Below are positions 52,852 through 61,318 of a DNA stretch of 64,000 bases, piece after piece; position 1 is the first letter of the stretch; the number at the start of each line of letters is the position of its first letter. The DNA is from Deltaproteobacteria bacterium (GTDB lineage Bacteria; Myxococcota_A; Polyangia; Polyangiales; Ga0077539): NCBI GenBank assembly GCA_030694465.1, contig JAUXYJ010000079.1, forward strand, positions 62,001 through 126,000, in the 5' to 3' direction. The position numbers and the translations under genes are program-made. The notes beneath the pieces are model-generated. The model was not told the DNA's origin. It was given only the letters and a program-made list of their open reading frames with translations, and made no database searches.

Positions 52852-55524
52852 ATGTCCGGTTCGACCTCCCAAAGTCCACTCCGCGCGCTTGCCGCCCCAA
52901 TGCTCGTTGCGCTCTTAGTCATCGCGACTGGACTCGGCAATTTTGGCATTTGGCAACCCGCAGAGTTGCGCGTCGCGGACGCTGCGCGTGGCTCGGTTCA
53001 GACGTCTGAAATGACAACCAGTCGCCCGCCCGCACAGCTCGCCATGGTGCGCGCCGGGTTTCGGGCTTTTGGTGCGGCAGAGTCAGGCGGGCGCTTGCCT
53101 ACGGCGTTGCTGGCCACGTTTGCGACGCTGGCGCTCGTGCTCGCGATCCGCACAACGAGCGACGCACGGACAGCGGGCTACGCGGGCATCGCCTACGCGT
53201 CCATGCCGCTGGTCTTCATGAACGCGCGGCAGATGTTTGGCGGCGGTGTGACCCAGAGCGCAGTGACGCTGCTGTTCTCGGCTGCCATTGTCGCGTTGTT
53301 CTGCCGTCCCCCTCCCGAGTCCAACAGCACGTTGCAGAGCCTGTACAAGCTCAGAGCGCTCCTGCCATGGGTCGCGGCGGCGTTTGCCGTGTGGGCTGGC
53401 GGGGCGTTGTTGGGCGCAGTCCCGGTCCTCGTGGGTGCAGGAATTGTCCCCGTGCTGCGCGGCCGCGAAGATGATCGGCCTGCTTTTTTGCTGGGCGGAT
53501 CGCTCACCCTCGTGGGCGCTCTCCTCGGCGCGCTCGCGTTGCGCGCCGCGATGAAGCTGCCACTCGAGAGCTACTCGTGGCTTGTAGGCGCGGGCCCAGA
53601 TCTCACGCCACCGGCGGTGCTGCCGACCTACGAAGCGCTCGTCGAGCATGTGGGTCACGCGATTTTTCCGTGGACCGGGATCGTTGCGTTTGGCCTCGCG
53701 CGTCTCGCGGCAGCCGCGCCCATGTCCCGAGACGAAGTGAGCCTCGGGGGCGAGCTGGTCTCGCGCGATGAGGCTTGGCGCGACAGCGGGCTTCGCTTGG
53801 CTGCGCTGGGCACGGCAGCGGTCGCGTTTGGTCTGCAGGGCTTCACACTTCAGCAGTTTGGACCGAGCGCGTTTGTGGCTCCTGCGGCGCTCGCCGTGGC
53901 TGCCGGGATCGCCCTGCGTGATGCAGAGCGGTCGGCAATCGGTTGGAGAGTTGTCACCGCAGGCGTGACGTTTTTCACGGCGATCATGGTCCGCGATTAT
54001 TTTCAATTTCCTAAGAGCTCGTACGCTGCGCTGGGGCTCTTGGATGGCGGCCCCGCGTTTCCCGAGGGCTTCCGTTGGGCACAGGACAACCAGCCCAACA
54101 AGACCATCGTGCAGTGGTTCGCCGTGCAAAAAGGCGCCTCGTTTGGTCACATCCTCCGCGGAACGGCTCCCGGAGAAGCGTACTTCGTGGTCATGGGTCT
54201 GACCTACATGACCCTTGCGCTTCCCGCGCTCTTTCAGGGCGCCGGGACCATCCAGTCCATCGGCTGGACCCGGCCCATCCGGTGGATGCGTGAGGTCGAG
54301 CTCGCCGCCGCAGAAGAGCGCAAGGAGCTCGAGGCGAAGGGCCGTTGGGGTTGGTACTCAAACCTCACGGGCACTGGGATCCTGGCGAATTTTCGGCTCT
54401 TTCTGCTGATCTCGAGCGGCACACTCTTCTCGCTCGCGGTGTACGCGTGGAGCGTACGCGGGCTCGGCACGCAACAGCGCGCGGCGCTCACGGGCGTCGG
54501 CGCCATCCCGATCGCGGTCATCGCGGGTGTCTACACCTTCATCGCGCTCTGGAATCTCTTCGCGGCGGTCGGACAGCCAGGCAAGGCCCTCGCGAAGCTG
54601 CTCGGATCGCGCGTCGCGATCACTGCGGTTGCTGCGGTGTTTGTCGCGGTTATTTTCACGCGATTGTACATCCCCGCCCTCAGCGAGCACTTGTCTCCAC
54701 GTGGTGTTTGGACTGTGATCAAGCAGCTGCGACGGGGCGACGAACCTGTGGCGCGCTACGGCGGAACACAGGACCGCAACAGCGCGTACTACGCGGATTT
54801 TCCGGTGACGAGCTTGTCGAGCGAGCCCGAGGCCGTGGCGTGGCTGCAGCAAGCCAACAACGGGCAGCGCAGGTTCATGCTCGTCGATGCGCCAGTGTTT
54901 TCGCAGTTCAATCGTGCGTGGCGGTTTTCGCAACCGCAGGGCCGCCGACAGAATCTCTCGGTCGTAGACGCGAGCAACTCGAATCTCTACGTCGTCGCGT
55001 CGGACGCCACCGAGCGTGGATCGCGCAACCCCTTGGATGACATTGTCATGTCAACCGATCGCTTGCTCACCCGCAACGATCACTACCACGCGCACGGCCG
55101 CCACGAGGGCACACGGTTTATCGAAGAGCCCGCGCGCTTTGACGAAAACCTGGAATTTCTCGGATATAATCTCGACAGCAAGGGCATGTCGTATGTGCCC
55201 GTCGGCGGTTCGTTCAAGATCAAGTATCACTTCAGAGTGCTGCGAGACATGACCGGTTCGTGGCAGATCTTTGTGCACATTGACGGCCAGTGTCCGCGTA
55301 TCAACGGCGATCACGAGCCCGGCGCCGGGCGCTATCCCGTACGCAATTGGCTCGCGGGTGACATCATCCATGACGAGCAAGAGATCACGATCCCAGGGTA
55401 CTGCCGCTCGGGCACCTATCACGTTTATATGGGATTTTATCAGGGCGATGATCGTATGCGCATCCAAGGTGGTGAGCACGATCGAGAGAACCGCGTCGTG
55501 GCCGCCCGCGTCGTTGTGCGATAA
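52852..55524 (+). CDS. Large membrane protein, GT39-like
   Basis: An 890-residue protein with about twelve hydrophobic segments in residues 15-620 (MLVALLVIATGLGNFGIW is the first) and a beta-rich C-terminal domain (about 640-890) outside the membrane. An early loop has the acid-containing PAELRVADAARG. This architecture fits GT-C glycosyltransferases of the PMT/ArnT group. The C-terminal domain has repeated aromatic strands (SFKIKYHFRVLRDM, GTYHVYMGFYQGD). AGGAA lies near the ATG at 52852. A PilZ gene follows 26 nt downstream. Confidence 0.7.
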   Translation: MSGSTSQSPLRALAAPMLVALLVIATGLGNFGIWQPAELRVADAARGSVQTSEMTTSRPPAQLAMVRAGFRAFGAAESGGRLPTALLATFATLALVLAIRTTSDARTAGYAGIAYASMPLVFMNARQMFGGGVTQSAVTLLFSAAIVALFCRPPPESNSTLQSLYKLRALLPWVAAAFAVWAGGALLGAVPVLVGAGIVPVLRGREDDRPAFLLGGSLTLVGALLGALALRAAMKLPLESYSWLVGAGPDLTPPAVLPTYEALVEHVGHAIFPWTGIVAFGLARLAAAAPMSRDEVSLGGELVSRDEAWRDSGLRLAALGTAAVAFGLQGFTLQQFGPSAFVAPAALAVAAGIALRDAERSAIGWRVVTAGVTFFTAIMVRDYFQFPKSSYAALGLLDGGPAFPEGFRWAQDNQPNKTIVQWFAVQKGASFGHILRGTAPGEAYFVVMGLTYMTLALPALFQGAGTIQSIGWTRPIRWMREVELAAAEERKELEAKGRWGWYSNLTGTGILANFRLFLLISSGTLFSLAVYAWSVRGLGTQQRAALTGVGAIPIAVIAGVYTFIALWNLFAAVGQPGKALAKLLGSRVAITAVAAVFVAVIFTRLYIPALSEHLSPRGVWTVIKQLRRGDEPVARYGGTQDRNSAYYADFPVTSLSSEPEAVAWLQQANNGQRRFMLVDAPVFSQFNRAWRFSQPQGRRQNLSVVDASNSNLYVVASDATERGSRNPLDDIVMSTDRLLTRNDHYHAHGRHEGTRFIEEPARFDENLEFLGYNLDSKGMSYVPVGGSFKIKYHFRVLRDMTGSWQIFVHIDGQCPRINGDHEPGAGRYPVRNWLAGDIIHDEQEITIPGYCRSGTYHVYMGFYQGDDRMRIQGGEHDRENRVVAARVVVR

Positions 55525-55550
55525 CCAAACAAGCCAAGCGAAAGAACACC

Positions 55551-55970
55551 ATGACGCAGAACTCGAATGACGGATCCAGCGACTCGGCACCTCCGCAGCC
55601 CAGGACCAGTGTTCCGCCGGATGGGATCGAGCGACGCTCGTATGACCGCATCCCTGTCGCTTGGCCGCTGGATTACCAGAGCGGCGACAATTTCTTGTAC
55701 TCAACCATCACCAACATTTCGGCGATGGGGATCTTCGTCTACTCCAAGAACCCGCTTCCGCGGGGTACGCGCATTCAGGTCTCGTTTAGCCCCCCGGACG
55801 AAGAGCCTCTCTCGCTCACAGGCGAGGTCACGTGGATCAATCCGTGGCGTGAGGGCGGCGACAATCCCAACCCTGGAATGGGCCTGCAGTTTATCGATCT
55901 TCAGCCCGAACAGCGCGAGCGACTCGTCGAGCTGGTCAAGACCATCGCGTACATCCCCGAGACCCCCTGA
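55551..55970 (+). CDS. PilZ domain protein, probable c-di-GMP receptor
   Basis: A 139-residue cytosolic protein. The c-di-GMP-binding residues are intact: the R-x3-R motif is in ERRSYDR (R29 and R33) and N-x-S-x2-G in NISAMGIFV. A disordered N-terminus and the beta-barrel core (IQVSFSPPDEEPLSLTGEVTWI) fit the TIGR02266-like PilZ proteins of myxobacteria. It may control the neighbouring membrane glycosyltransferase. Its 3' end is 13 nt from the convergent gene. Confidence 0.9.
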   Translation: MTQNSNDGSSDSAPPQPRTSVPPDGIERRSYDRIPVAWPLDYQSGDNFLYSTITNISAMGIFVYSKNPLPRGTRIQVSFSPPDEEPLSLTGEVTWINPWREGGDNPNPGMGLQFIDLQPEQRERLVELVKTIAYIPETP

Positions 55971-55983
55971 CAGCCCAAGACAC

Positions 55984-56817
55984 CTAGGCGTTGGGGATGT
56001 TCCATGCGCTGGTAATTCGCACGCCAAAGTGATTGAGTACCGAGCGCTCATGCCCATCCGAGGGTCGATTCACCACGCCCCCCTCTGCGGCGATATAGAG
56101 CGCGCTTGAGCCGCCTCCATCGAGGTTGATCGCGTCACGCACGGCGAACTCTTCGAGCAACGGGATCATCTCGAGCGAGGTCATCCCAGGATAGTCTCGG
56201 CGACGCCCGTCAATCACAGCGATCACAAGCGTGCGACCATCCGCTGCGACCCCAATCGCGGTCCGCGGATGCGTGCGATACATCCCGATAGGCTCGTGCG
56301 GGTCAAAGTACGTGCGGCCATCAAGCAGCAAGATGGGCTTGCCCGTGAGCACCTGCGAGGCCCACGACAGCGGGTTCGAGCGCCACCATCCAAACGAGTC
56401 AAAGACCTCTGCGCGAAGCTGGCCATTGCGCTGTCCAAACGCGATCGATGCGCCGCAGTTGGACTGAGAAGAGCCTCGCCAAACGTGATGGTCGCCCACT
56501 GCGAGTCCGCAAGAGGCTGAGCCGTCGTCAAAGAAGTTCGCGTTGATCGCGATCTGCGCGTGTTGCTCTCGCGCAAACGTAGACACCGTGTCAAACCGGT
56601 CGCGAGGGATCGTGGACACGACGTCCACGTCCGGCGAGCTGAGATCCACCGTCACCACGTGAGCGACCGTGCCCGGGAGCATCCGATGCATGTGCATCAC
56701 GCCTCGATACGGGTAGGTCACGCGATCCACCGCGCCGGCAGGCACGCTGAGGCTGCTCACGAGGGCCGCGAGGAGGGCCGCAGCGGCGGCGTGGCATGGG
56801 GCTGCTTGGTGGCTCAT
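55984..56817 (-). CDS. Phosphodiester glycosidase (NAGPA/DUF2233)-like protein
   Basis: A 277-residue protein when started at the ATG 56817. A signal peptide (AAAAALLAALVSSLSVPAGA) is followed by the NAGPA-type fold with motifs INANFFDD, RTHPRTAIGVAADG, AVIDGRRRDYPGMT and INLDGGGSSALYI, close to those of uncovering enzymes and DUF2233 proteins. It would cleave a sugar phosphodiester in the envelope or outside. Its start codon overlaps the stop of the lipoprotein gene (ATGA), so they form an operon. Confidence 0.85.
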   Translation of the reverse strand: MSHQAAPCHAAAAALLAALVSSLSVPAGAVDRVTYPYRGVMHMHRMLPGTVAHVVTVDLSSPDVDVVSTIPRDRFDTVSTFAREQHAQIAINANFFDDGSASCGLAVGDHHVWRGSSQSNCGASIAFGQRNGQLRAEVFDSFGWWRSNPLSWASQVLTGKPILLLDGRTYFDPHEPIGMYRTHPRTAIGVAADGRTLVIAVIDGRRRDYPGMTSLEMIPLLEEFAVRDAINLDGGGSSALYIAAEGGVVNRPSDGHERSVLNHFGVRITSAWNIPNA

Positions 56818-57305
56818 TTGGCTCCCAGAAAGGGCGTACAGCGCATCCTCGCGCGGTTGCATGTGTACATCCCTGGGTCGGGGCATTCGGCGGCTTCAGT
56901 GCACACGCAGCTGTCGATCGAGACGCAGGGGCCCCAGCAGAGTCCGCGGACCGACGGGACAAAACCTGCTTCGCATACGGGCGGCAATGACTCGCAGCTG
57001 ACTCTGCGGTGGTCGCACGAGATTTGCTCGCCAGCGTCTGTCATGGCGCCATCCGAGGCGCGCGAGTCGGCAGAGGTGGACACGTCAGCAAGGTGCGCGT
57101 CGGCTTGTGAATCAAGGGAGGGGCTGACGTCGCTTGCGTGGATCACGTCGACCAAAGTTCCGGCGTCCTGCGCGCTCATGCCATCGCGTGAGGTGTCCGT
57201 GACCACGTCCGCATTGGCCGAGGGCGCCGCGCAGTGTGCGAGCGCGAGAAGAGCCAAGAATGCGAGCGAAGTCTTGATCGCTGGCGGATGTGTACAGAAG
57301 TTCAT
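56814..57305 (-). CDS. Cys-rich lipoprotein
   Basis: A 163-residue protein. A lipoprotein signal (LAFLALLALAHC) is followed by an Asp/Ser/Ala-rich linker. The C-terminal 70 residues contain ten Cys (ISCDHRRVSCESLPPVCE, CWGPCVSIDSCVC, CPDPGMYTC), suggesting several disulfides. The ATG at 57305 fits the signal peptide; a start 12 nt up is also in frame. It is translationally coupled to the NAGPA-like gene. Family not recognised. Confidence 0.7.
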   Translation of the reverse strand: MNFCTHPPAIKTSLAFLALLALAHCAAPSANADVVTDTSRDGMSAQDAGTLVDVIHASDVSPSLDSQADAHLADVSTSADSRASDGAMTDAGEQISCDHRRVSCESLPPVCEAGFVPSVRGLCWGPCVSIDSCVCTEAAECPDPGMYTCNRARMRCTPFLGAK

Positions 57306-57373
57306 GACGGCAAGCACCGTAGCACACGGTCGAGTCCCTGTTGTGCGCCACGGTCGAGGGCGAGTTGGCTCGC

Positions 57374-58966
57374 TTATTCGCTCACAAACCGCGTTCCGTA
57401 CGCGGTCTCCCAGACCTTGCGGTAGGCCACCTCTTCGCGCTCCCAGCGCGCGTCGTCCCAGCCGAGCTCGCTCTGCACGACGGCCCGCACCTGCGGCATG
57501 ACAGACGATGCGCCGTCTGCGAGAAACATCCCAATGCGCACGCGGCGAAGCAACAGGTCATCCAAGTGGACCACGGCCTCACTGCGCGCAGCCCATCGCA
57601 GCTCACCCCAGGTCGCGATCGAGTCTCCGATGAACTGTTTAGACTCATCACCCAGGTCTGCGATCGCGCCGACATCGTGACCGTGCCGACCGATCATACG
57701 ATTGTACATATCGTCTGAAAATTCAGCGCGTTTAAGCGAATCGAGGGTCTCGTCGCTGGGGGTCTCAAAGATGGTCTCGCGCTTCTTGGTGAGGTCTCGA
57801 CCAAATACGGGCTCAAGCGCCTCGAGGACATCGCGGGCCATGATGCGAAAGGTGGTGAGCTTTCCGCCGGTGACCGTGAGCAGGCCGTTCTCCATCCAGA
57901 GGGCGTGTTCGCGCGACTCTTTGCTCGGGTCTTTTGCGCCCGTGTTAATCACAGGGCGCACGCCGCTCCAGGTCGACACGATGTCCCTCTCGGTGAGCTC
58001 AAGCGACGGAAACAGCGCGATCGCGGCCTCGAGAATGTACTCGGCCTCGCCCTGCGTGATCCAGGGCTCAACATCGAGGTCGTGTTTGTGATCGATGTCG
58101 GTCGTACCGATGATCGTGGTCCCTTCCCACGGGATCGCAAACACGGCACGACCATCGCGCGGATGCATCAACGAGATGGCCTCGCGCAGAGGCAACCGTT
58201 GCTTAGAGAAGAGCAAATGGCTCCCGCGGATCTGACGCAGTCGCTTCTCGCCGCCGACGTCTTTGCGGAGATTGTCGGCCCACGCCCCGGTCGCGTTGAC
58301 CACTGATTTTGCACGGATTTCGAAGGTCTTCTCGCTTCCTGCGAGGTCGGCTGCGACGACACCGACGACCTGCCCGGCCTTGTCGCGCAGGAGGGATCTC
58401 ACGCCACAATGGTTGATGGCTACGCCGCCGTGCCGTTGTGCTTCGAGAAGGACTCTGAGGACAAGCCGCGAGTCGTCAGTCTGCGCGTCGAAGTAGTGAT
58501 AACTGCTCTTGATCTCTGTGCCCTCAAGCAAGGGGATCTTGGCCAAGAGCTGCGCACGCGAGAGCTTGCTGTGCTGCCACTTGAGCGCAATGAGGTCGTA
58601 GAGCGCGAGCCCCGCGCCGAACATCCAGCCGGGCATTTTGTCACTCGGAAAGCTGGTCAAACAGAAACCCAATGGCGCGATGAGCCCCTTGGCTTCTTTC
58701 ATCAACCGCTCGCGCTCGACGACACTCTCGCGGGTGACTCCGACCTGGCCTTGGCGCAGATAGCGGAGGCCGCCGTGGACGAGCTTCGTGGACCGCGAAG
58801 AGGTCCCCGAGGAGAAGTCTCGAGCCTCTAAGAGCAGCGCGCGAAGACCCAGTCTCGAGGCCTCGAGGAGCACCCCTGCGCCGGTGATTCCACCGCCAAT
58901 GATGACCAGGTCCCACTGCTCATTGAACTGAGAAAACGCTCGGTCTCTCCAGCCTGTTGTCCACAT
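57374..58966 (-). CDS. glpD: Glycerol-3-phosphate dehydrogenase (FAD-dependent)
   Basis: A 530-residue flavoprotein that oxidises glycerol-3-phosphate to dihydroxyacetone phosphate and feeds electrons to quinone. The FAD motif LVIIGGGITGAGVLLEAS is at the N-terminus, with SSGTSSRSTKLVHGGLRYL and the GTTDIDHKH segment. The C-terminal domain (ARSEAVVHLDDLLLRRVRIG) is also conserved. I chose the ATG at 58966; the frame continues far upstream without plausible protein sequence. It is divergent from the RpoC-like gene. Confidence 0.94.
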   Translation of the reverse strand: MWTTGWRDRAFSQFNEQWDLVIIGGGITGAGVLLEASRLGLRALLLEARDFSSGTSSRSTKLVHGGLRYLRQGQVGVTRESVVERERLMKEAKGLIAPLGFCLTSFPSDKMPGWMFGAGLALYDLIALKWQHSKLSRAQLLAKIPLLEGTEIKSSYHYFDAQTDDSRLVLRVLLEAQRHGGVAINHCGVRSLLRDKAGQVVGVVAADLAGSEKTFEIRAKSVVNATGAWADNLRKDVGGEKRLRQIRGSHLLFSKQRLPLREAISLMHPRDGRAVFAIPWEGTTIIGTTDIDHKHDLDVEPWITQGEAEYILEAAIALFPSLELTERDIVSTWSGVRPVINTGAKDPSKESREHALWMENGLLTVTGGKLTTFRIMARDVLEALEPVFGRDLTKKRETIFETPSDETLDSLKRAEFSDDMYNRMIGRHGHDVGAIADLGDESKQFIGDSIATWGELRWAARSEAVVHLDDLLLRRVRIGMFLADGASSVMPQVRAVVQSELGWDDARWEREEVAYRKVWETAYGTRFVSE

Positions 58967-58992
58967 TGCTCTAAGCTTCTCTCGGTGGTTCG

Positions 58993-59011
58993 GCATCGCA
59001 CATCGCGATGC
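58993..59011. repeat. Perfect 7-bp inverted repeat between glpD and the RpoC-like gene
   Basis: GCATCGC (58993-58999) and GCGATGC (59005-59011) are complementary with a 5-nt spacer. The repeat is 27 nt from the glpD start and 128 nt from the RpoC-like gene, so it could be an operator for glpD. No matching regulator is in view. Confidence 0.4.
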
Positions 59012-59087
59012 TGCGCTGTGTCGTAGTGTCTGACGCGGGCCAAGGCTAGCCCGAAATAGGGGCCCTGCGTGGATGGATCCCGCAGCC

Positions 59088-59116
59088 TTGCGCGCAGTTT
59101 GTGCATTGCGTCTAAC
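59088..59116 (+). promoter_or_regulatory. Possible promoter of the RpoC-like gene
   Basis: TTGCGC (59088-59093) and TCTAAC (59111-59116) are 17 nt apart, with a predicted start near 59124. The elements match only 3/6 and 4/6. A ribosome site (GGAGAGG) and the ATG at 59139 follow. Confidence 0.35.
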
Positions 59117-59138
59117 CTTTGCGTAGGAGAGGACGCAC

Positions 59139-60098
59139 ATGGCCGATTGGATGCTTGAAGCGAACGCTGCGTTGTCCGATGCGTTGGGCGCGGAGGTCAG
59201 TGAACGCGAGACCGTCGAGAGCTCAGGAGAGCTCGCGAATGCGTTGGTGATCAACGCGAGGACAGGGATGGTCGAGCGCGGAGGGCTCCGCTGCGCGAGG
59301 ATCTTTGGGCCCTGCGGAGACATGATCTGTCTGTGTGGAAAATTGCAGAGCAAAGAGCATCTCGGCGCTGTCTGTCCGAAGTGCGGCGTGCTCTGCGGAT
59401 CTTCGCATCTGCGTTGGACTCGCGTGGGGCAGATCGGGTTGCCACGCGCGGTCGTGCACCCTTGGGCGCTGCCGTCGTTGGGAGCTGAGCTCGGGATCGA
59501 AGCTGGGAGTCTTGAGGCTTTGCTGCGCGGGGCGGCTTCGTGGGACTCGCGTTCGGGGAGCGTTGTGACTCTGCGAGAGACGCGGCTGCTGCACGACGCG
59601 GCGAGCGCCGAGCATTTGCTGTGGGGCCCATCGGAGCTCGCAGTGATGCTCAATCCGCTGCACACGCTCTCGCGGATCACGGTCTTGGCGCCGCGCTTGC
59701 GAGATCATATCGCAGGGCCAGAGCGCGCATTGTGCGAGCAAATTTGCTCTCTCAACTGGTCTGATCGGTCTCGCGCGCAAGACCACTCGGAGGTCGAGGC
59801 GGCGGCACGTGCGGTCGGTCTAGACGCACGGTATGGCGACGTGATCGAGGCGTCGAGCTCTCTTCGACGTGCCCTCGAAGACCAAGCCCCGCGCGCGCTG
59901 AGCGTGCATCTCGCTGTGATTTTGCAGGACGCCGTGGGATCGCTGTTTGGCCTCCCGGGCGCACGACGGGGCAAGCGCGGCAGCAATTATGTGCGCGTGC
60001 TCGACGAGTGGGCCGACACGCTTGAGGCGCTCAGCAATGAACAATCGCGAACGCAGGCCACACAGCAGCTGCTGACGGCGCTGCAAATTCGCTTGTAG
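59139..60098 (+). CDS. Stand-alone RNA polymerase beta-prime (RpoC) N-terminal clamp paralogue
   Basis: A 319-residue protein homologous to the first part of RpoC. Residues 38-60 (VINARTGMVERGGLRCARIF) match the TINYRTLKPE-GLFCARIFGP region. The zinc-binding Cys4 site is C64, C66, C79 and C82, with the same spacing as E. coli C70, C72, C85, C88. Residues 232-270 align without gaps to the clamp helices (VI, L-R-R, AP, LQ-E/D-AV, L), the major sigma-binding site. GSN at 281-283 matches the sequence after it. The protein ends where the lid and active-site regions would begin, and NADFDGD is absent. A strong ribosome site (GGAGAGG) precedes the ATG. It has no RpoB or other RNAP gene nearby. Role unknown; a sigma-binding or decoy function is inferred. 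Confidence 0.85.
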   Translation: MADWMLEANAALSDALGAEVSERETVESSGELANALVINARTGMVERGGLRCARIFGPCGDMICLCGKLQSKEHLGAVCPKCGVLCGSSHLRWTRVGQIGLPRAVVHPWALPSLGAELGIEAGSLEALLRGAASWDSRSGSVVTLRETRLLHDAASAEHLLWGPSELAVMLNPLHTLSRITVLAPRLRDHIAGPERALCEQICSLNWSDRSRAQDHSEVEAAARAVGLDARYGDVIEASSSLRRALEDQAPRALSVHLAVILQDAVGSLFGLPGARRGKRGSNYVRVLDEWADTLEALSNEQSRTQATQQLLTALQIRL

Positions 60099-60136
60099 AA
60101 TTCGAGTCCCCCGAGGCTCGAGTGTAGATGCAGTGA

Positions 60137-61135
60137 CTACAGACGGACGCCGACACCGCCGCCAACGGTCAAGCCGTTGCGCGCGACGGGGCCGAGCTCA
60201 CCCGCGCGTGGGCCACCGGGCAAGAAGTCACCGAAGCGGTACTTGTTGAGCTCGGGCTTGCGGCCTTCTTTGACGATCTTGATGACAAAGCGCGCCATCT
60301 CTTCGACACAGACGTTGAAGTATTTGTCTGTGACCGACCAGCGATCCATGTCGGGTGCTGGGTTGGTAAAATCGATGGCGTAGGGGACGCCATCTTTGAT
60401 CGCGAACTCGACGCTGTTCATGTCGTAGCCGAGGGCGTTGCAGATCTTCCACGCGTCGTCGACAACGCGCTGAGCGACCTTGGGCTCGAGATAATTCTCA
60501 TCGGCGAGGTAGCAGCGCTTCTTGGGATCGTAGCGAATGGGCAGGATAAACTCGCGGCCGATGCAAATGCAGCGGACGTAGTCATCGAAGTCAATGAACT
60601 CTTGCAGGGTCATCGGGAGCAGGCCCGACTTGTTGTAGTCGGTCAGCAGCTCGCGCATATTGTCGACTTTGCTGACGTTCTTCCACCCGCCACCGTTGGC
60701 AGGCTTAAGAAACGCAGGAAATCCGACGTATTCAGTGATGCCTTCCCAATCGAGCGGAAACTCGAGGTTGCGAAGGGAGCGGCTCTTGTCGATGGAGGGC
60801 AGGTAGTCTTGCTGTGGCAAGAGCACCGTGCGCGGCGTCGCGACGCCGAGCTTTTCGACCAGCGAAAATCCAAAGAATTTGTCATCAGCCTGCCACCACA
60901 ACGGATCATTGATCACGTAGGTCCCGGCGAGCTGGGCTGCCTTGAGGTGCATGCGGTAGTGTTCGACCTCGTGCGAAATCCGGTCGATCAGCACGCGATA
61001 GGGGGGCTCAAACTTCTCTGGGGTGCCGCCAATTTTCGCGATCTCCGCACGAATTCCGGGCTCTCGGTTGACCCGCTCAATGAACGCCGGCGGAAACGTG
61101 TCTTCCCACCCGACCATCAATCCAATGCGCTCCAT
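60137..61135 (-). CDS. ATP-grasp family protein
   Basis: A 332-residue ATP-grasp-fold protein. It opens MERIGLMVGWEDTFPPAFIE and contains YRVLIDRISHEVEHYRMHL, TYVINDPLWWQADDKFFG, the phosphate loop PAFLKPANGGGWKNV and the metal-binding segment AIDFTNPAPDMD. Such enzymes ligate a carboxylate to an amine, as in RimK or glutathione synthase. This subfamily is conserved but its substrate is unknown to me. The ATG at 61135 has GAGG just upstream. It is convergent with the RpoC-like gene and divergent from the next unknown gene. Confidence 0.8.
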   Translation of the reverse strand: MERIGLMVGWEDTFPPAFIERVNREPGIRAEIAKIGGTPEKFEPPYRVLIDRISHEVEHYRMHLKAAQLAGTYVINDPLWWQADDKFFGFSLVEKLGVATPRTVLLPQQDYLPSIDKSRSLRNLEFPLDWEGITEYVGFPAFLKPANGGGWKNVSKVDNMRELLTDYNKSGLLPMTLQEFIDFDDYVRCICIGREFILPIRYDPKKRCYLADENYLEPKVAQRVVDDAWKICNALGYDMNSVEFAIKDGVPYAIDFTNPAPDMDRWSVTDKYFNVCVEEMARFVIKIVKEGRKPELNKYRFGDFLPGGPRAGELGPVARNGLTVGGGVGVRL

Positions 61136-61318
61136 GTGCCTCGTATGCTCCCTTTGCCAGACGATCTCAGCGCGCAAATGCACACGCCGTCTTTTGGCGA
61201 TCGCGAGCCTAGCAACAACCCCATCGTTGGGTGAAAGACTCATTTACCGAGATCGACGGTTGTGCCCTCGTGCGGTGTTTCGTCCACTGCAACCTACGTG
61301 TCATCGTGTCAGCGCCCA

